Positions 1-10,053 of a DNA stretch of 64,000 nucleotides are shown here, in pieces. Under the pieces are notes generated by a model. The model saw only the letters and a program-made list of their open reading frames with translations. It did not search any database and was not told the DNA's origin. Source of the stretch: Pectobacterium carotovorum (GTDB lineage Bacteria; Pseudomonadota; Gammaproteobacteria; Enterobacterales; Enterobacteriaceae); the NCBI RefSeq assembly GCF_033898505.1, contig NZ_JAXAFK010000001.1, positions 682,001 to 746,000 of the forward strand, written 5' to 3'. The number at the start of each line of letters is the position of its first letter. Within the stretch, counting starts at the first letter, position 1. The position numbers and the translations under genes were made by a program.

Positions 1-159
1 CCGACGCCAACGTTCTCTGCGGCGATCGCCTATTACGACAGCTACCGCTCCGCCGTGCTGCCTGCTAACCTGATTCAGGCTCAGCGCGACTATTTCGGTG
101 CGCATACCTACAAGCGTACGGATAAAGAAGGCGTATTCCATACCGAATGGTTGGAATAA
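1..159 (+). CDS. gnd: 6-phosphogluconate dehydrogenase, decarboxylating (3' end only)
   Basis: The open frame runs from base 1 to a TAA at 157-159 and gives the last 52 residues of a protein whose start lies outside the window. The C-terminal tail ([20 protein letters not shown], then GAHTYKR and ending FHTEWLE) is the characteristic end of enterobacterial Gnd, the cytoplasmic NADP-dependent oxidative pentose-phosphate enzyme that converts 6-phosphogluconate to ribulose 5-phosphate and CO2. A strong hairpin terminator follows about 40 bases downstream. In enterobacteria gnd commonly borders surface polysaccharide clusters, which fits the gfc-like genes that follow. Confidence 0.96.
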   Translation, partial: PTPTFSAAIAYYDSYRSAVLPANLIQAQRDYFGAHTYKRTDKEGVFHTEWLE

Positions 160-196
160 TCGTTTCTTATGCTTAGATAGTGCTGTTTGTTAATAA

Positions 197-229
197 AACG
201 CCAGATTAGGAAATATCTGGCGTTTTTTT
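197..229 (+). terminator. Rho-independent terminator of gnd
   Basis: A perfect 10-bp stem AACGCCAGAT / ATCTGGCGTT with an 8-base loop is followed directly by a run of T residues. It lies 38 bases after the gnd stop codon. Confidence 0.93.
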
Positions 230-608
230 ATATTGCTCAATGAACACATAGATATCGTTAAGATATCTATGACTTTTTTTCTGGAATACTGTAAATTTCA
301 TTAAAGAAATCTGCTTTTTTACCGAGATCATTGCTGTTTATTACATCGGGATCTTGCTATTTTTAACAGTGTTGCAAAAATTGAGTTGTAGTTTTACTTT
401 CTGGTGTTGCTTGTCAGAGTGGGTTTTATCCCACAGATAGTTTTATCGCCATTGAACTGTAACTCATTACTGGGAGGATCCCGGTAACGGTCGGTGAACG
501 AGGCAAAATAAGATATTTTGCCCTTGTACTGGCTGGAATGAAGGACGGGGTATGGTCTTTTCGACGGTACCCCACCCTGAAGTACTTCATGTTAAAAAGG
601 AAATCGTA
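230..608 (+). promoter_or_regulatory. Structured intergenic leader upstream of gfcA
   Basis: About 380 bases without a gene hold several perfect or near-perfect inverted repeats: ATAGATATC/GATATCTAT at 248-270 followed by a T7 tract, GTGGG/CCCAC at 419-434, GGCAAAATA/TATTTTGCC at 502-522 with a 3-base loop, and GGGGTA/TACCCC at 547-573. The last two would lie in the transcript just ahead of gfcA if transcription starts upstream of 500. I could not locate a convincing sigma-70 promoter, a JUMPstart/ops element, or a good RcsAB box. Confidence 0.45.
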
Positions 609-905
609 ATGAAGAAAACGTTAATCACGCTGGCTGCGGTACTGGCCATGTCGTCAAACGCGTTTGCTGTTGATGGCGTCTCTAGCAGCACTGCTGCTGG
701 TACCTCTACCACCACCACGACCGCTGGCGCTACCGCTGCTGGTGCCGCGGGTGCTGGTGGTGCTGGCTTTGCCGCTGGTACTACTGCTCTGATTGCTGTC
801 GGTACTGCTGCGGCGATCGGTGTTGCTGTTGCAGTTGCTGTTTCCAGCAACGATAACAGCTCTCCTGCGGGAACAACGACGGCAACTACGGGTACTCGTA
901 GTTAA
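609..905 (+). CDS. gfcA: GfcA/YjbE-like small Thr/Ala/Gly-rich secreted protein
   Basis: A 98-residue product with an obvious signal peptide (MKKTLITLAAVLAMSSNAFA) followed by a low-complexity Thr/Ser/Ala/Gly body and a hydrophobic stretch at about residues 57-77. This matches the small first-gene products GfcA (YmcD) and YjbE of the group 4 capsule and yjbEFGH exopolysaccharide operons of E. coli. Their exact biochemical role is not established. The start at 609 was chosen because AAAAAGGA lies just ahead of it and because it begins the signal peptide; a longer in-frame reading from 552 would bury that signal. A terminator-like hairpin follows the gene, so it may be made in excess of the downstream products. 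gfc and yjb operons are paralogous, so the exact orthology is open. Confidence 0.8.
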   Translation: MKKTLITLAAVLAMSSNAFAVDGVSSSTAAGTSTTTTTAGATAAGAAGAGGAGFAAGTTALIAVGTAAAIGVAVAVAVSSNDNSSPAGTTTATTGTRS

Positions 906-920
906 TTTCGTTTCAACTCC

Positions 921-947
921 AAGGCCACTTCGGTGGCCTTTCTTTTT
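921..947 (+). terminator. Intra-operon terminator/attenuator between gfcA and gfcB
   Basis: AAGGCCAC-TTCG-GTGGCCTT followed by TCTTTTT is a perfect 8-bp stem closed by a UUCG tetraloop. It lies 15 bases after gfcA and 33 bases before gfcB, so it should cut transcription of gfcBCD relative to gfcA or stabilise the gfcA message. Confidence 0.88.
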
Positions 948-980
948 CCGGGCTACGCTGTTCAACGAGAACTGCATTCC

Positions 981-1658
981 ATGACAAAAATAAAACGAAT
1001 GGCAAAGGTGAGAGCGCTGATTGCCATACCTCTTTTATCGGTTGTGCTGACTGGCTGTTCCCAAAATGTGGATCAAGTGGGGAAAACGTTTAAATTGGCG
1101 TTCTTCGGTCAGGATGACACCCATGTGACAGCTACACAGGTTGCCAATACACCCTATGCATCGGCCTATCTGAAGGTAGGGAAAGCGCCACAGGCGTTTG
1201 TTGTGCTCGCTTTTGCCGAGCAGAATCAGTTGAAATGGATTGGGGCCGATAAAAATATGGTATCGACCCAGCATGGGCGCTTGGTGAAAACGCAGGGCTT
1301 CGGCGAAGACATTACCTATGTGGATAACCTGCAACAGGATCCCCTGACGTTAGGCTTATTGAAGACATCGACGCCAATGACATGGCAAAGCCGGGTTGAA
1401 TGGGCTCAGGTCTTCCGTGGTGGTTACACTACGACGTCTGTTTTTCAGGCCCGCGGTAAAGAAACCGTAAAGATTCTGGATACCTCGCGTGAGCTGCTGC
1501 GCTTCGATGAACAGGTTACTGTCCCCACTTTGAATGAATCTTATACCAATAGCTATTGGCTGGATCCGGCTAATGGAAGTGTGGTCCAAAGCCAGCAGTA
1601 TATGGGGCCGGGTATGGCATTGGTCACCTTCACCGTATTAAAACCCTACGTACAATAA
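981..1658 (+). CDS. gfcB: GfcB/YjbF-like outer-membrane lipoprotein
   Basis: A 225-residue predicted lipoprotein. The N-terminus has a positively charged start, a hydrophobic core and a lipobox VVLTGC with the lipidated cysteine at residue 26. Size and position as second gene match the YjbF/GfcB family, which acts in the periplasm or at the outer membrane in exopolysaccharide or group 4 capsule production; the mechanism is unknown. The start at 981 was preferred over an upstream in-frame start at 933 because the latter overlaps the terminator hairpin and would displace the signal sequence. gfcC follows after a 9-base gap, so the genes are very probably cotranscribed. Confidence 0.85.
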   Translation: MTKIKRMAKVRALIAIPLLSVVLTGCSQNVDQVGKTFKLAFFGQDDTHVTATQVANTPYASAYLKVGKAPQAFVVLAFAEQNQLKWIGADKNMVSTQHGRLVKTQGFGEDITYVDNLQQDPLTLGLLKTSTPMTWQSRVEWAQVFRGGYTTTSVFQARGKETVKILDTSRELLRFDEQVTVPTLNESYTNSYWLDPANGSVVQSQQYMGPGMALVTFTVLKPYVQ

Positions 1659-1667
1659 GGGGCTGTA

Positions 1668-2450
1668 ATGTTGGCACTCAATCGTATTGCTACCTTGTTG
1701 CTGCTGGTTTCCGGCGTCGCGACGTCTGCGCAACTGACGGTGAAATCGCCTCAAGAGACGATCGCCGTCGTTAAACTGGACGACGGTACGCGTCTTGAAC
1801 AATTTTACGCACAGGTTTCCTGGCCACAGAATATCAACTGGCAAACGGCGTTTATTTCTGATTTTGCGACAACGCAGAAGGTACGCGCACAGGGGGATGT
1901 CTTGCTGCAAAAGCTGGCTGAGCTGGAAACGCGCTGGCGTAACTCTGGCGATGGCGATTTGGCTATTTCCGCCTGGCTTCTGAGAAAGACGATCGACCCG
2001 ATTAATGTTGCTGGCCGTATCCGCACGGAGCTGGATCCCGATCGTGTGCGTGTCTATATAGAAAACAATCGCCCTTTGGTAGGGGAATATGCACTGTATG
2101 TGGCACCGCATGATGACAAGCTGTCGCTAATCGGCCTGGTGAATACCTCTGCTGATGTGGGTGAACTAGAGACATCGGGAAAAGTCGCGCTGCGTGCCGG
2201 ATGGTCGGTCGAGAATTATCTCTCTGGACGTCGGCTTCTTGCAGGAGCGGATAACAGTTACGGCTATCTGATTGGGGGCAACGGTCAGTGGCGTAAAGTG
2301 CCGCTGGCGCTGTGGAATCGTCAGCATATTGAACCCGCTGCGGGCGAAACGCTCTTTATCGGCTTTGATCCCTCGGTTCTACCACAGGATATGTCATCAC
2401 TTAACGATCAGCTTGCTGACTACCTTGCTAACCGGACTCCACTCGAATGA
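1668..2450 (+). CDS. gfcC: GfcC/YjbG-like periplasmic exopolysaccharide protein
   Basis: A 260-residue protein with a Sec-type signal peptide (residues 1 to about 21, ending VATSA). Length and place as third gene match the GfcC/YjbG family (E. coli YjbG is about 245 residues), soluble periplasmic proteins needed for capsule or exopolysaccharide assembly. Key fold features recalled for GfcC, two beta-grasp domains and a C-terminal amphipathic helix, cannot be verified by eye. The stop codon overlaps the start of the next gene by four bases (ATGA), a sign of translational coupling. Confidence 0.85.
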   Translation: MLALNRIATLLLLVSGVATSAQLTVKSPQETIAVVKLDDGTRLEQFYAQVSWPQNINWQTAFISDFATTQKVRAQGDVLLQKLAELETRWRNSGDGDLAISAWLLRKTIDPINVAGRIRTELDPDRVRVYIENNRPLVGEYALYVAPHDDKLSLIGLVNTSADVGELETSGKVALRAGWSVENYLSGRRLLAGADNSYGYLIGGNGQWRKVPLALWNRQHIEPAAGETLFIGFDPSVLPQDMSSLNDQLADYLANRTPLE

Positions 2451-4588
2451 CAAAGAACAGAAACGTTAAACTAGGCTGTCTGTCGTTGGCGATTGGCAGC
2501 ATCTTGAGTGCACAGGCGATGGCGGCTGAAACAGAAAGCAGCCGTACTGCGACCAACCCGAATCTGCGCTTTCAGCCTGCGGGGGTATCACAGTCTGATT
2601 TTGGTGGCACAGGTCTGTTGCAGATGCCGACAGCACGTATGGCAGAAACGGGCGAATTTAGCCTTAACTACCGTGATAATGAGGAATATCGGCGTTATTC
2701 CTTGTCGCTCCAGCTCTTTGACTGGCTGGAAACGACGGTGCGTTATACTGACATCCGTACTCGTCCTTATAGTGATGACCCGAGTTTCAGCGGTAGCCAA
2801 ACCTACAAAGATAAGTCATTCGATGTCAAAGCGCGTTTGTGGCAAGAAAGCTACTGGATGCCGGATGTCTCTGTAGGATTACGCGATATTGCTGGTACCG
2901 GCCTGTTTGATAGCGAATATCTGGTAGCCAGTAAGCGTATGGGGCCGTTTGATTTCACGCTGGGTATGGGCTGGGGCAACATGGGCCAGAGCGGCAATAT
3001 TAAAAACCCTGCCTGTTCGTTGAAAGCGAGTTTCTGCCAGCGTAGTGAAGGTTTTTCAGGTACAGGTGGAGAATTTGAGGTCGGTAATTTCTTCCACGGA
3101 CCGGCTGCACTGTTTGGTGGCGTTGAGTACCAGACACCCTGGGATCCTCTACGCCTGAAGCTTGAATATGACGGTAACGATTACAGTGCAGAAAGAACGT
3201 CATCCAATGGTGTGCCACAGAAGCTGAAACACGATTCCCCTTTCAACATCGGTGCGGTCTATCGGGTAGGGGATGTGCTGGATACCACGTTATCGTGGCA
3301 GCGCGGCAATACCCTGATGTGGGGCTTTACCCTCCGCACTAATTTCAACGATCTGAAGCCGAACTATTTAGATGATGCACCACCCGTCTATGCGCCAGTG
3401 CAGGATGGCAAAGGCACAAACTGGCAGCTCGTCTCGAAAGAGCTGAATGATAAGGCTGGCTTTAAAGACGCCGATATTTACGCGGACCAAAAGCAGGTCA
3501 CCATTGTTGCCGATCAGACAAAGTATCGTGATAGTGAACAGGCAACACAGCGTGCCGCGACGGTATTGGCAAATCACGTACCGGGTAGTGTTGATGAATA
3601 CCATATTGTTCAGCGCAGCCAGCGTTTACCGATTGCCAGCACGGAAGTGGATGCCAAAGCCTTCCATCAGGTTAAACAAGCTGCCGTCCCGCTGGGTCAA
3701 CCGGAACCTGAAACGCATCGCAAAGAGCCGGTATCCGACGTACGTGGTCAGCAGGTGTTCCTCGCAGAACCCGATCGTTTGACGTATTCATTAGATCCGA
3801 CGCTGACGCAGTCTTTCGGTGGTCCTGAATCCTTCTACATGTATCAGGTCGCATTGAAAGGCAACGTGGACTACCGTCTGAGCGAGCACTGGAGCGTAGG
3901 GGGAACCGCGACGCTGAACCTGGTGAATAACTACGACAAGTTCAACTACAAAACCCCACCGGCCGACGGCGCAGCGCTGCCGCGTGTCCGAACCTGGGTG
4001 CGTGAATACATTACCTCTTCCGATCTGCTGTTGACCAATCTGCAATTAACTCGCACTGATAATCCGGCGCAGGACTGGTATACCCAGGTCTACGGCGGCT
4101 ATCTGGAAATGATGTACGCGGGGGTCGGCTCTGAAGTGCTGTATCGTCCGTTCGGTAAAAGCTGGGCGCTTGGTATGGATGTTAACTATGTTAAACAGCG
4201 CGACTGGAACGACATCATGAGAATGGCTGATTACGATGTGGTAACGGGCCATCTGACCGCGTACTGGGAACTGCCGTTTGTGGAAGGTGCGGTGGCAAAA
4301 GTGAGCGTGGGCCGCTATCTGGCAGGGGACAAAGGGGTAACCCTCGATCTGTCTCGCCGCTTTGACAGCGGGATTATTGCGGGTGCCTTTGCGACCAAGA
4401 CCAACGTCAGCGCTGCTGAATATGGGGAAGGGAGCTTCACCAAAGGTTTCTATGTCTCCATACCGTTTGATCTGCTGTTCACTGAACCTACGGTGAAACG
4501 CGGTGCAGTCGGCTGGGTACCGCTGACGCGTGATGGTGGTCAAATGCTACAGCGCCGCAGCTCGCTGTATGGCCTCACCGAACACTAA
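2447..4588 (+). CDS. gfcD: GfcD/YjbH-like outer-membrane exopolysaccharide protein
   Basis: A 713-residue YjbH-family protein. It begins with a signal peptide (cleavage probably after AQAMA near residue 27) and continues with the family's hallmark FGGTGLLQMPTARM segment at about residues 49-62. The long remainder is rich in alternating polar/aromatic segments ending in SIPFDLLF-type strands, consistent with a beta-barrel outer-membrane protein. Members of this family are proposed polysaccharide export porins of the gfc and yjb operons. The length matches E. coli GfcD and YjbH (about 700 residues). It is the last gene of the operon and is followed by a strong terminator. Confidence 0.9.
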   Translation: MTKNRNVKLGCLSLAIGSILSAQAMAAETESSRTATNPNLRFQPAGVSQSDFGGTGLLQMPTARMAETGEFSLNYRDNEEYRRYSLSLQLFDWLETTVRYTDIRTRPYSDDPSFSGSQTYKDKSFDVKARLWQESYWMPDVSVGLRDIAGTGLFDSEYLVASKRMGPFDFTLGMGWGNMGQSGNIKNPACSLKASFCQRSEGFSGTGGEFEVGNFFHGPAALFGGVEYQTPWDPLRLKLEYDGNDYSAERTSSNGVPQKLKHDSPFNIGAVYRVGDVLDTTLSWQRGNTLMWGFTLRTNFNDLKPNYLDDAPPVYAPVQDGKGTNWQLVSKELNDKAGFKDADIYADQKQVTIVADQTKYRDSEQATQRAATVLANHVPGSVDEYHIVQRSQRLPIASTEVDAKAFHQVKQAAVPLGQPEPETHRKEPVSDVRGQQVFLAEPDRLTYSLDPTLTQSFGGPESFYMYQVALKGNVDYRLSEHWSVGGTATLNLVNNYDKFNYKTPPADGAALPRVRTWVREYITSSDLLLTNLQLTRTDNPAQDWYTQVYGGYLEMMYAGVGSEVLYRPFGKSWALGMDVNYVKQRDWNDIMRMADYDVVTGHLTAYWELPFVEGAVAKVSVGRYLAGDKGVTLDLSRRFDSGIIAGAFATKTNVSAAEYGEGSFTKGFYVSIPFDLLFTEPTVKRGAVGWVPLTRDGGQMLQRRSSLYGLTEH

Positions 4589-4617
4589 TCGATCCCCGTT
4601 CGTTTAGGGTGTTAATC

Positions 4618-4654
4618 AAGCCCGTCATGGTCAAGTGCCACGACGGGCTTTTTT
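4618..4654 (+). terminator. Terminator of the gfc-like operon
   Basis: A 9-bp stem AAGCCCGTC / GACGGGCTT with a 15-base loop followed by TTTT, starting 29 bases after the gfcD stop. Confidence 0.92.
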
Positions 4655-4970
4655 GTGCGCCTGCACGGTACGGAATAGTTTTATGTAGTAACCAATATGA
4701 ACTATTTCATTTGGTTATTGTTTGTATCTTGATCACGTCGAATCAGGCAGGGCGACGCTGGGCTGTTATTCCTAATTTGCTTGTAATTTAACAGTTTAAT
4801 CGCGGTTATCGCGATGGGGCGGGACATTTCTAAGAGGAAGTGTGTCCTGTGGGTAATGATTGAAATAGTTTCGTCATGGAAGATTCATATAGCGAAATCT
4901 ATTATCTCCTGCCGCAATGGCGAAAAAAACATAGACCTTCATGGTAGTGCTGACAGGAGAGTGCAATCCG
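4655..4970. other. Intergenic region before aroQ
   Basis: About 316 bases with no convincing gene. It should contain the promoter of the aroQ-protease pair, but I see no clear -35/-10 pair. A short interrupted inverted repeat GGACA / TGTCC lies at about 4819-4847. Confidence 0.4.
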
Positions 4971-5528
4971 ATGAATTTGCCTATTTCCGCTGTTATCTCG
5001 TTAGTGATGAGTTCTGCCTGGTGCCTCCCTCTGCATGCGGCTGTGCAGGATAGTTCTCTTGGGATCTATCAACTGATTCAGGAGAGGATGGTACTGATGA
5101 AGGATGTCGCAGGGTATAAGGCCCGTCAACACCTGCCGGTTGAGGATCTGAAGCAAGAGGAACGTATTTTGAGTAAGGCGCGGGAGCAATCCGCTGCCGT
5201 GGGTTTATCACCTCAGAGTACGCAGCTGTTTTTTACGTCATTAATGAACGCGAGCAAAGCCATTCAGTATCGCTACATGGCGGACTGGCTTGCGACACCA
5301 GAAAACGACTGGACGCCGCTTTCACTGAATGACACGGTCAGACCCACGTTACTCACGATTGATGACCAGCTTCTGGTTAGCATTAAACGTTATCTCGCGA
5401 ATGGCGGGCATTTTGCGCCTCAGCAAGAGGCTGCATTTCTTTCTTCTATTAATGTTGAGCATCTGTCACAGAACGACAAACGCCAGATTTATGCGGCATT
5501 GAGTCAAATTGAACCAGACGGCAAATAG
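4971..5528 (+). CDS. aroQ: Periplasmic monofunctional chorismate mutase (AroQ-gamma)
   Basis: A 185-residue protein with an N-terminal signal peptide (LVMSSAWCLPLHAA, cleaved near residue 24) followed by a chorismate mutase helix bundle: IYQLIQERMVLMKDVAGYKA carries the Arg and Lys of the AroQ active site, and PVEDLKQEERIL provides the following Asp/Glu motif. The overall size fits the secreted AroQ-gamma subclass. The enzyme converts chorismate to prephenate, here outside the cytoplasm, where its purpose is debated; in plant pathogens it has been suggested to divert chorismate from salicylate synthesis. The start at 4971 was chosen over 4941 because ACAGGAGA sits 10 bases upstream. The S53 protease gene starts 18 bases after the stop, so the two are likely cotranscribed. 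Confidence 0.88.
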   Translation: MNLPISAVISLVMSSAWCLPLHAAVQDSSLGIYQLIQERMVLMKDVAGYKARQHLPVEDLKQEERILSKAREQSAAVGLSPQSTQLFFTSLMNASKAIQYRYMADWLATPENDWTPLSLNDTVRPTLLTIDDQLLVSIKRYLANGGHFAPQQEAAFLSSINVEHLSQNDKRQIYAALSQIEPDGK

Positions 5529-5546
5529 CTGAGTGGAGAGAAGACG

Positions 5547-7169
5547 ATGACTTACCAATTATTGAAAGGGAGTGAGCGCGGAAATATCGCTGACGCAGCG
5601 TATCGCGAACGCTGTGATGTTAATGAAAGCGTCAGAGTTATGCTGGTGCTGCGTTTTACTACGCCAGATGAAGAGTATTACACCGAACTGCACGATAGCA
5701 TCGATCCGCAATTTGGCGGCATCAACGCTAACAGACCGCTGTCGCGTGCTGACTATGCCAGAAAGTTCAGCGCTGATGAGGCCGATCTCGAGCATGTCCG
5801 TGCGTTTGCGCGGCATCATCGGTTCTCTATCGAACGTGAACACGCCGCCAGCCGCACCGTTTTCTTAACGGGGACGGTGGGGCAGATGGAACAGGCGTTT
5901 CGCGTGAGCTTAGCCCGGTATGACCACAAACACGGGACATTCCGTGGGAGAGCGGGGGGAATTTACCTGCCGGAATACCTACAGGGCGTGGTGATTGCCG
6001 TATTGGGGCTTGATGAACGTCTGGCGACGAACTGCTGCCTGCATGTCAATGATACGTTCTCCAATACGGCAAAGCGTCCGTCGGGCTATACGCCGCTCGA
6101 TCTGGCAGATCTCTATCATTTCCCGGAGCACGACGGCGCGGGGCAGTGTATTGGCATTATTGAGCTGGGGGGCGGATACCGCCTGCCGCAGTTAGAGCAC
6201 TATTTTAAACGCATGGGTGTCACCCCGCCGCAGGTCGTCGATGTTTGTGTGGGCGGTGCCCAGAATGCCCCTGCTTCGTCAGAGGGCGATAAAGACGTGA
6301 GCCCGATTGATATCGAAGTGCAGATGGATATCGAAATCGCGGGTACGTTGGCGCCGGCCGCCAAAATTGTGGTGTATTTTGCCCCGAATACCGATGCCGG
6401 ATTTTTGGAAGCGATCAACGCTGCGATTTATGATGAGAAAAATGCGCCGTCGGTGATTTCAATTAGCTGGGGATCCAGCGAACCACAATGGACGGCGCAA
6501 TCATTACAAGTGTACAACCAGGCTTTTCAGACTGCGGCTGCGCTAGGGATTACGGTGTGTGTCGCGTCTGGCGATCGTGGTTCAAAAGATGGTGAACCCC
6601 ATGGTTTGCACGTCGATTTCCCAGCATCCAGCCCCTATGTTTTAGCCTGCGGCGGCACTCGCTTGCAAAAAGCGATGGAAGAAACCACCTGGCATAGCCG
6701 GGACGGCAGCGCGACGGGCGGTGGCGTCAGCCAGTACTTTGCGCTGCCCGGCTGGCAGTTAGGGCTGTCTCTGGTAGACAAATACGGCGGTCACCACCCT
6801 TTGCAACACCGCGGCGTACCTGATGTCAGCGGCAATGCCGATCCCGAAACCGGCTATCTGGTTGAAGTTAACGGGGTGCAAGGCGTTGTTGGTGGAACCA
6901 GCGCCGTCGCGCCGCTGTGGGCAGGGTTATTAGCGCGTATGCTGGCGCTGACCCACTCAGCATCGCTGTTTATCCCCCCTTTGCTGTACCGTAACCGTAA
7001 TAGCTGCAAGGATATCGTTCGGGGCAATAATGGCGCATTTGTGGCTTCTGAAGGCTGGGATGCCTGTACGGGGCTGGGATCGCCAGATGGCATGAAGCTG
7101 CTGAGGCTGTTGAAGCGGCTCGTGAGGCTCAATGGCGCACGGGAACACGACGATGGACACGAACAGTGA
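5547..7169 (+). CDS. Sedolisin-family (S53) serine-carboxyl peptidase with propeptide
   Basis: A 540-residue peptidase. Residues from about 10 to 175 form a pro-kumamolisin activation domain; the catalytic part follows. The S53 triad can be assigned by motif: Glu257 and Asp261 in EVQMD, Asp343 in ASGDRG (oxyanion), and the nucleophile Ser452 in GGTSAVAPLWAG. The C-terminal GWDACTGLGSPDG resembles the calcium-site end of kumamolisins. Sedolisins are acid-active endopeptidases that are usually secreted as zymogens. No signal peptide is visible, which is odd for this family; it could leave by another route, or act in the cytosol. It follows aroQ after 18 bases. Identity of the family is firm, substrate unknown. 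Confidence 0.9.
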   Translation: MTYQLLKGSERGNIADAAYRERCDVNESVRVMLVLRFTTPDEEYYTELHDSIDPQFGGINANRPLSRADYARKFSADEADLEHVRAFARHHRFSIEREHAASRTVFLTGTVGQMEQAFRVSLARYDHKHGTFRGRAGGIYLPEYLQGVVIAVLGLDERLATNCCLHVNDTFSNTAKRPSGYTPLDLADLYHFPEHDGAGQCIGIIELGGGYRLPQLEHYFKRMGVTPPQVVDVCVGGAQNAPASSEGDKDVSPIDIEVQMDIEIAGTLAPAAKIVVYFAPNTDAGFLEAINAAIYDEKNAPSVISISWGSSEPQWTAQSLQVYNQAFQTAAALGITVCVASGDRGSKDGEPHGLHVDFPASSPYVLACGGTRLQKAMEETTWHSRDGSATGGGVSQYFALPGWQLGLSLVDKYGGHHPLQHRGVPDVSGNADPETGYLVEVNGVQGVVGGTSAVAPLWAGLLARMLALTHSASLFIPPLLYRNRNSCKDIVRGNNGAFVASEGWDACTGLGSPDGMKLLRLLKRLVRLNGAREHDDGHEQ

Positions 7170-7307
7170 GCCTACCTTTCCGCTTTCTGGGATAGCGGGC
7201 ACAGGGACAAATCCTACTCAGGCGAGGACATTATCGGTGATATTCATCACAGATTACCCGACCTCGGTTTGAGTCTACGGCGGTTAGCGGATATAACCCG
7301 ATAAGCA

Positions 7308-7340
7308 GGACGTGATCGGGTCAAGGCCCGAGCGAAACCT
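7308..7340 (+). promoter_or_regulatory. Possible degenerate RNA antiterminator (RAT) site upstream of the first phospho-beta-glucosidase
   Basis: The 3' half CGAGCGAAACCT resembles the conserved CAGGCAAAACCT end of BglG/LicT targets and overlaps the 5' arm of the terminator that follows, as expected for this regulation. The 5' half begins GGA but otherwise matches poorly and the spacing is a few bases too long. The BglG-type gene downstream makes it plausible; the sequence alone is weak. Confidence 0.3.
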
Positions 7341-7386
7341 GATACGACGCATGTTATTCAGACATGTTCGTATCAGGTTTTTTTTT
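7335..7386 (+). terminator. Terminator between the S53 gene and the phospho-beta-glucosidase
   Basis: A perfect 13-bp stem AAACCTGATACGA / TCGTATCAGGTTT with a 20-base loop and a following run of T residues. It lies 166 bases after the protease stop and 84 bases before the glucosidase start, a position better suited to control of the glucosidase leader than to simple termination of the protease. Confidence 0.9.
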
Positions 7387-7454
7387 GCCTGAATTCAGCC
7401 CGATCGCGCGCCACCCATAACATCAGTGATGTCTTGCTGACATGATCTCGTTAA

Positions 7455-8894
<1,440 letters not shown>

Positions 8895-8908
8895 ATGAGA
8901 AAAGCAGG

Positions 8909-8968
8909 CGCCTCGTCGATATCACGTTGAGGCGTTAAACGGTAGGGAAGGTCACAGTGTGCCTTCCC
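8909..8968 (+). promoter_or_regulatory. Paired hairpins between glucosidase and antiterminator genes
   Basis: CGCCTC/GAGGCG at 8909-8934 and GGGAAGG/CCTTCCC at 8945-8968 form two stems in the 95-base gap. Neither has a T tract, so they more likely affect mRNA processing or stability than terminate. Confidence 0.45.
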
Positions 8969-8989
8969 ATCAGACAGGACGGCTGAGCG

Positions 8990-9826
8990 ATGATAATTAA
9001 AAAAATATTGAGCAATAATGCCGTGCTGGTGCTGGCAGATGACCGACGGGAAATTGTGGCGATTGGTAAAGGCGTCGGCTTTGGTAAAAAAGTGGGCGAC
9101 CCTATCGATCAACAGCGTATTGAAAGCCAGTTCGTGAAGAAAAGCGACGGTATGGCGGATGTGCTGTCACAACTGCTGGCGGATATTCCACCGGACTGTC
9201 TGGCCGTGACGCAGCAAATTATTACGCTGGCGCAAAAAACGCTGCGGCTTGACGTGCAGGACACGCTGTTTCTGGCGCTCAGCGACCACATTAACTTTGC
9301 CATTCAACGCCATAAGAAAGGGCAGACGATCAAGAATCTGATGCTATGGGATATTCGCCAGTTCTATCACAGCGAATTTGCCGTTGGGTTGGAGGCGCTG
9401 GAGTTGATTCGCGCCAGACTGGATATCGATTTGCCGGAGGATGAAGCGGGATTTATTGCGCTGCATCTGGCAAATGCGACGAATAACAGCGATATGCAGA
9501 GCACGATGCAAAGTGCGAGCATCATTAAAGATATTCTGACCATTCTGAAATACGATCTCCACATCACGTTTGACGAACATTCTCTCAATTATCAGCGCTT
9601 GGTGACGCATCTGAAGTTCTTCGCCCTGCGCCTGTTAAATCGGGAAACCGTGAGTCACGGTGATGATTCCATCTATCAGGGAATTACCGAGTTGATGCCG
9701 CGGGCCTATGCCTGCGCAATGAAAGTGTATGAATATGTGGAAAAAAACTACGGCTGCCAGCTCACCACCGATGAGATCATGTTTCTGACCATTCACATCA
9801 ACCGTTTGCAACCCTCTCCCTCTTAA
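8990..9826 (+). CDS. BglG/LicT-family transcription antiterminator
   Basis: A 278-residue protein with the RNA-binding co-antiterminator domain at residues 1 to about 55 (IKKILSNNAVLVLADDRREI, then GKGVGFGKK) and two PTS regulation domains. Candidate regulatory histidines are visible in LSDHINFAIQRH and ALHLAN of PRD1 and THLKFF and TIHINRL of PRD2. Such proteins bind a RAT hairpin and prevent a terminator from forming when their PTS partner is busy transporting sugar. It follows the glucosidase gene, and the strong terminator at 7335-7386 is the natural target. Its PTS partner is not encoded next door. Confidence 0.92.
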   Translation: MIIKKILSNNAVLVLADDRREIVAIGKGVGFGKKVGDPIDQQRIESQFVKKSDGMADVLSQLLADIPPDCLAVTQQIITLAQKTLRLDVQDTLFLALSDHINFAIQRHKKGQTIKNLMLWDIRQFYHSEFAVGLEALELIRARLDIDLPEDEAGFIALHLANATNNSDMQSTMQSASIIKDILTILKYDLHITFDEHSLNYQRLVTHLKFFALRLLNRETVSHGDDSIYQGITELMPRAYACAMKVYEYVEKNYGCQLTTDEIMFLTIHINRLQPSPS

Positions 9827-10053
9827 TCACACAGGTCATGATGACGGGTACGCCTGTGGCAATCATCAATGCGGAAAGACGGCCACGGGTAAGACCACCG
9901 CGAGTTAACATTTGTGTTACTCTGTTCTGCCTTTACGGTATCTGTTCGTTATGTAACAAAATAAATTAAAAAACTGCTCACTGTTGCTGACAGGCTTTCA
10001 GTCATAATGTTCTTTTTTCTCGCTATTCGTTAGTGAACCGCATGGGGGTCGTT

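Noticed and set aside
259..273. TTAAGATATCTATGA upstream of gfcA as an RcsAB box
   Set aside because: Only about half of the consensus positions match, and the sequence is better explained as the right arm of a perfect inverted repeat at 248-270.
552..905. Longer GfcA reading frame starting at 552
   Set aside because: It would put 19 residues before an intact signal peptide and crosses a leader hairpin; the start at 609 has a good ribosome site.
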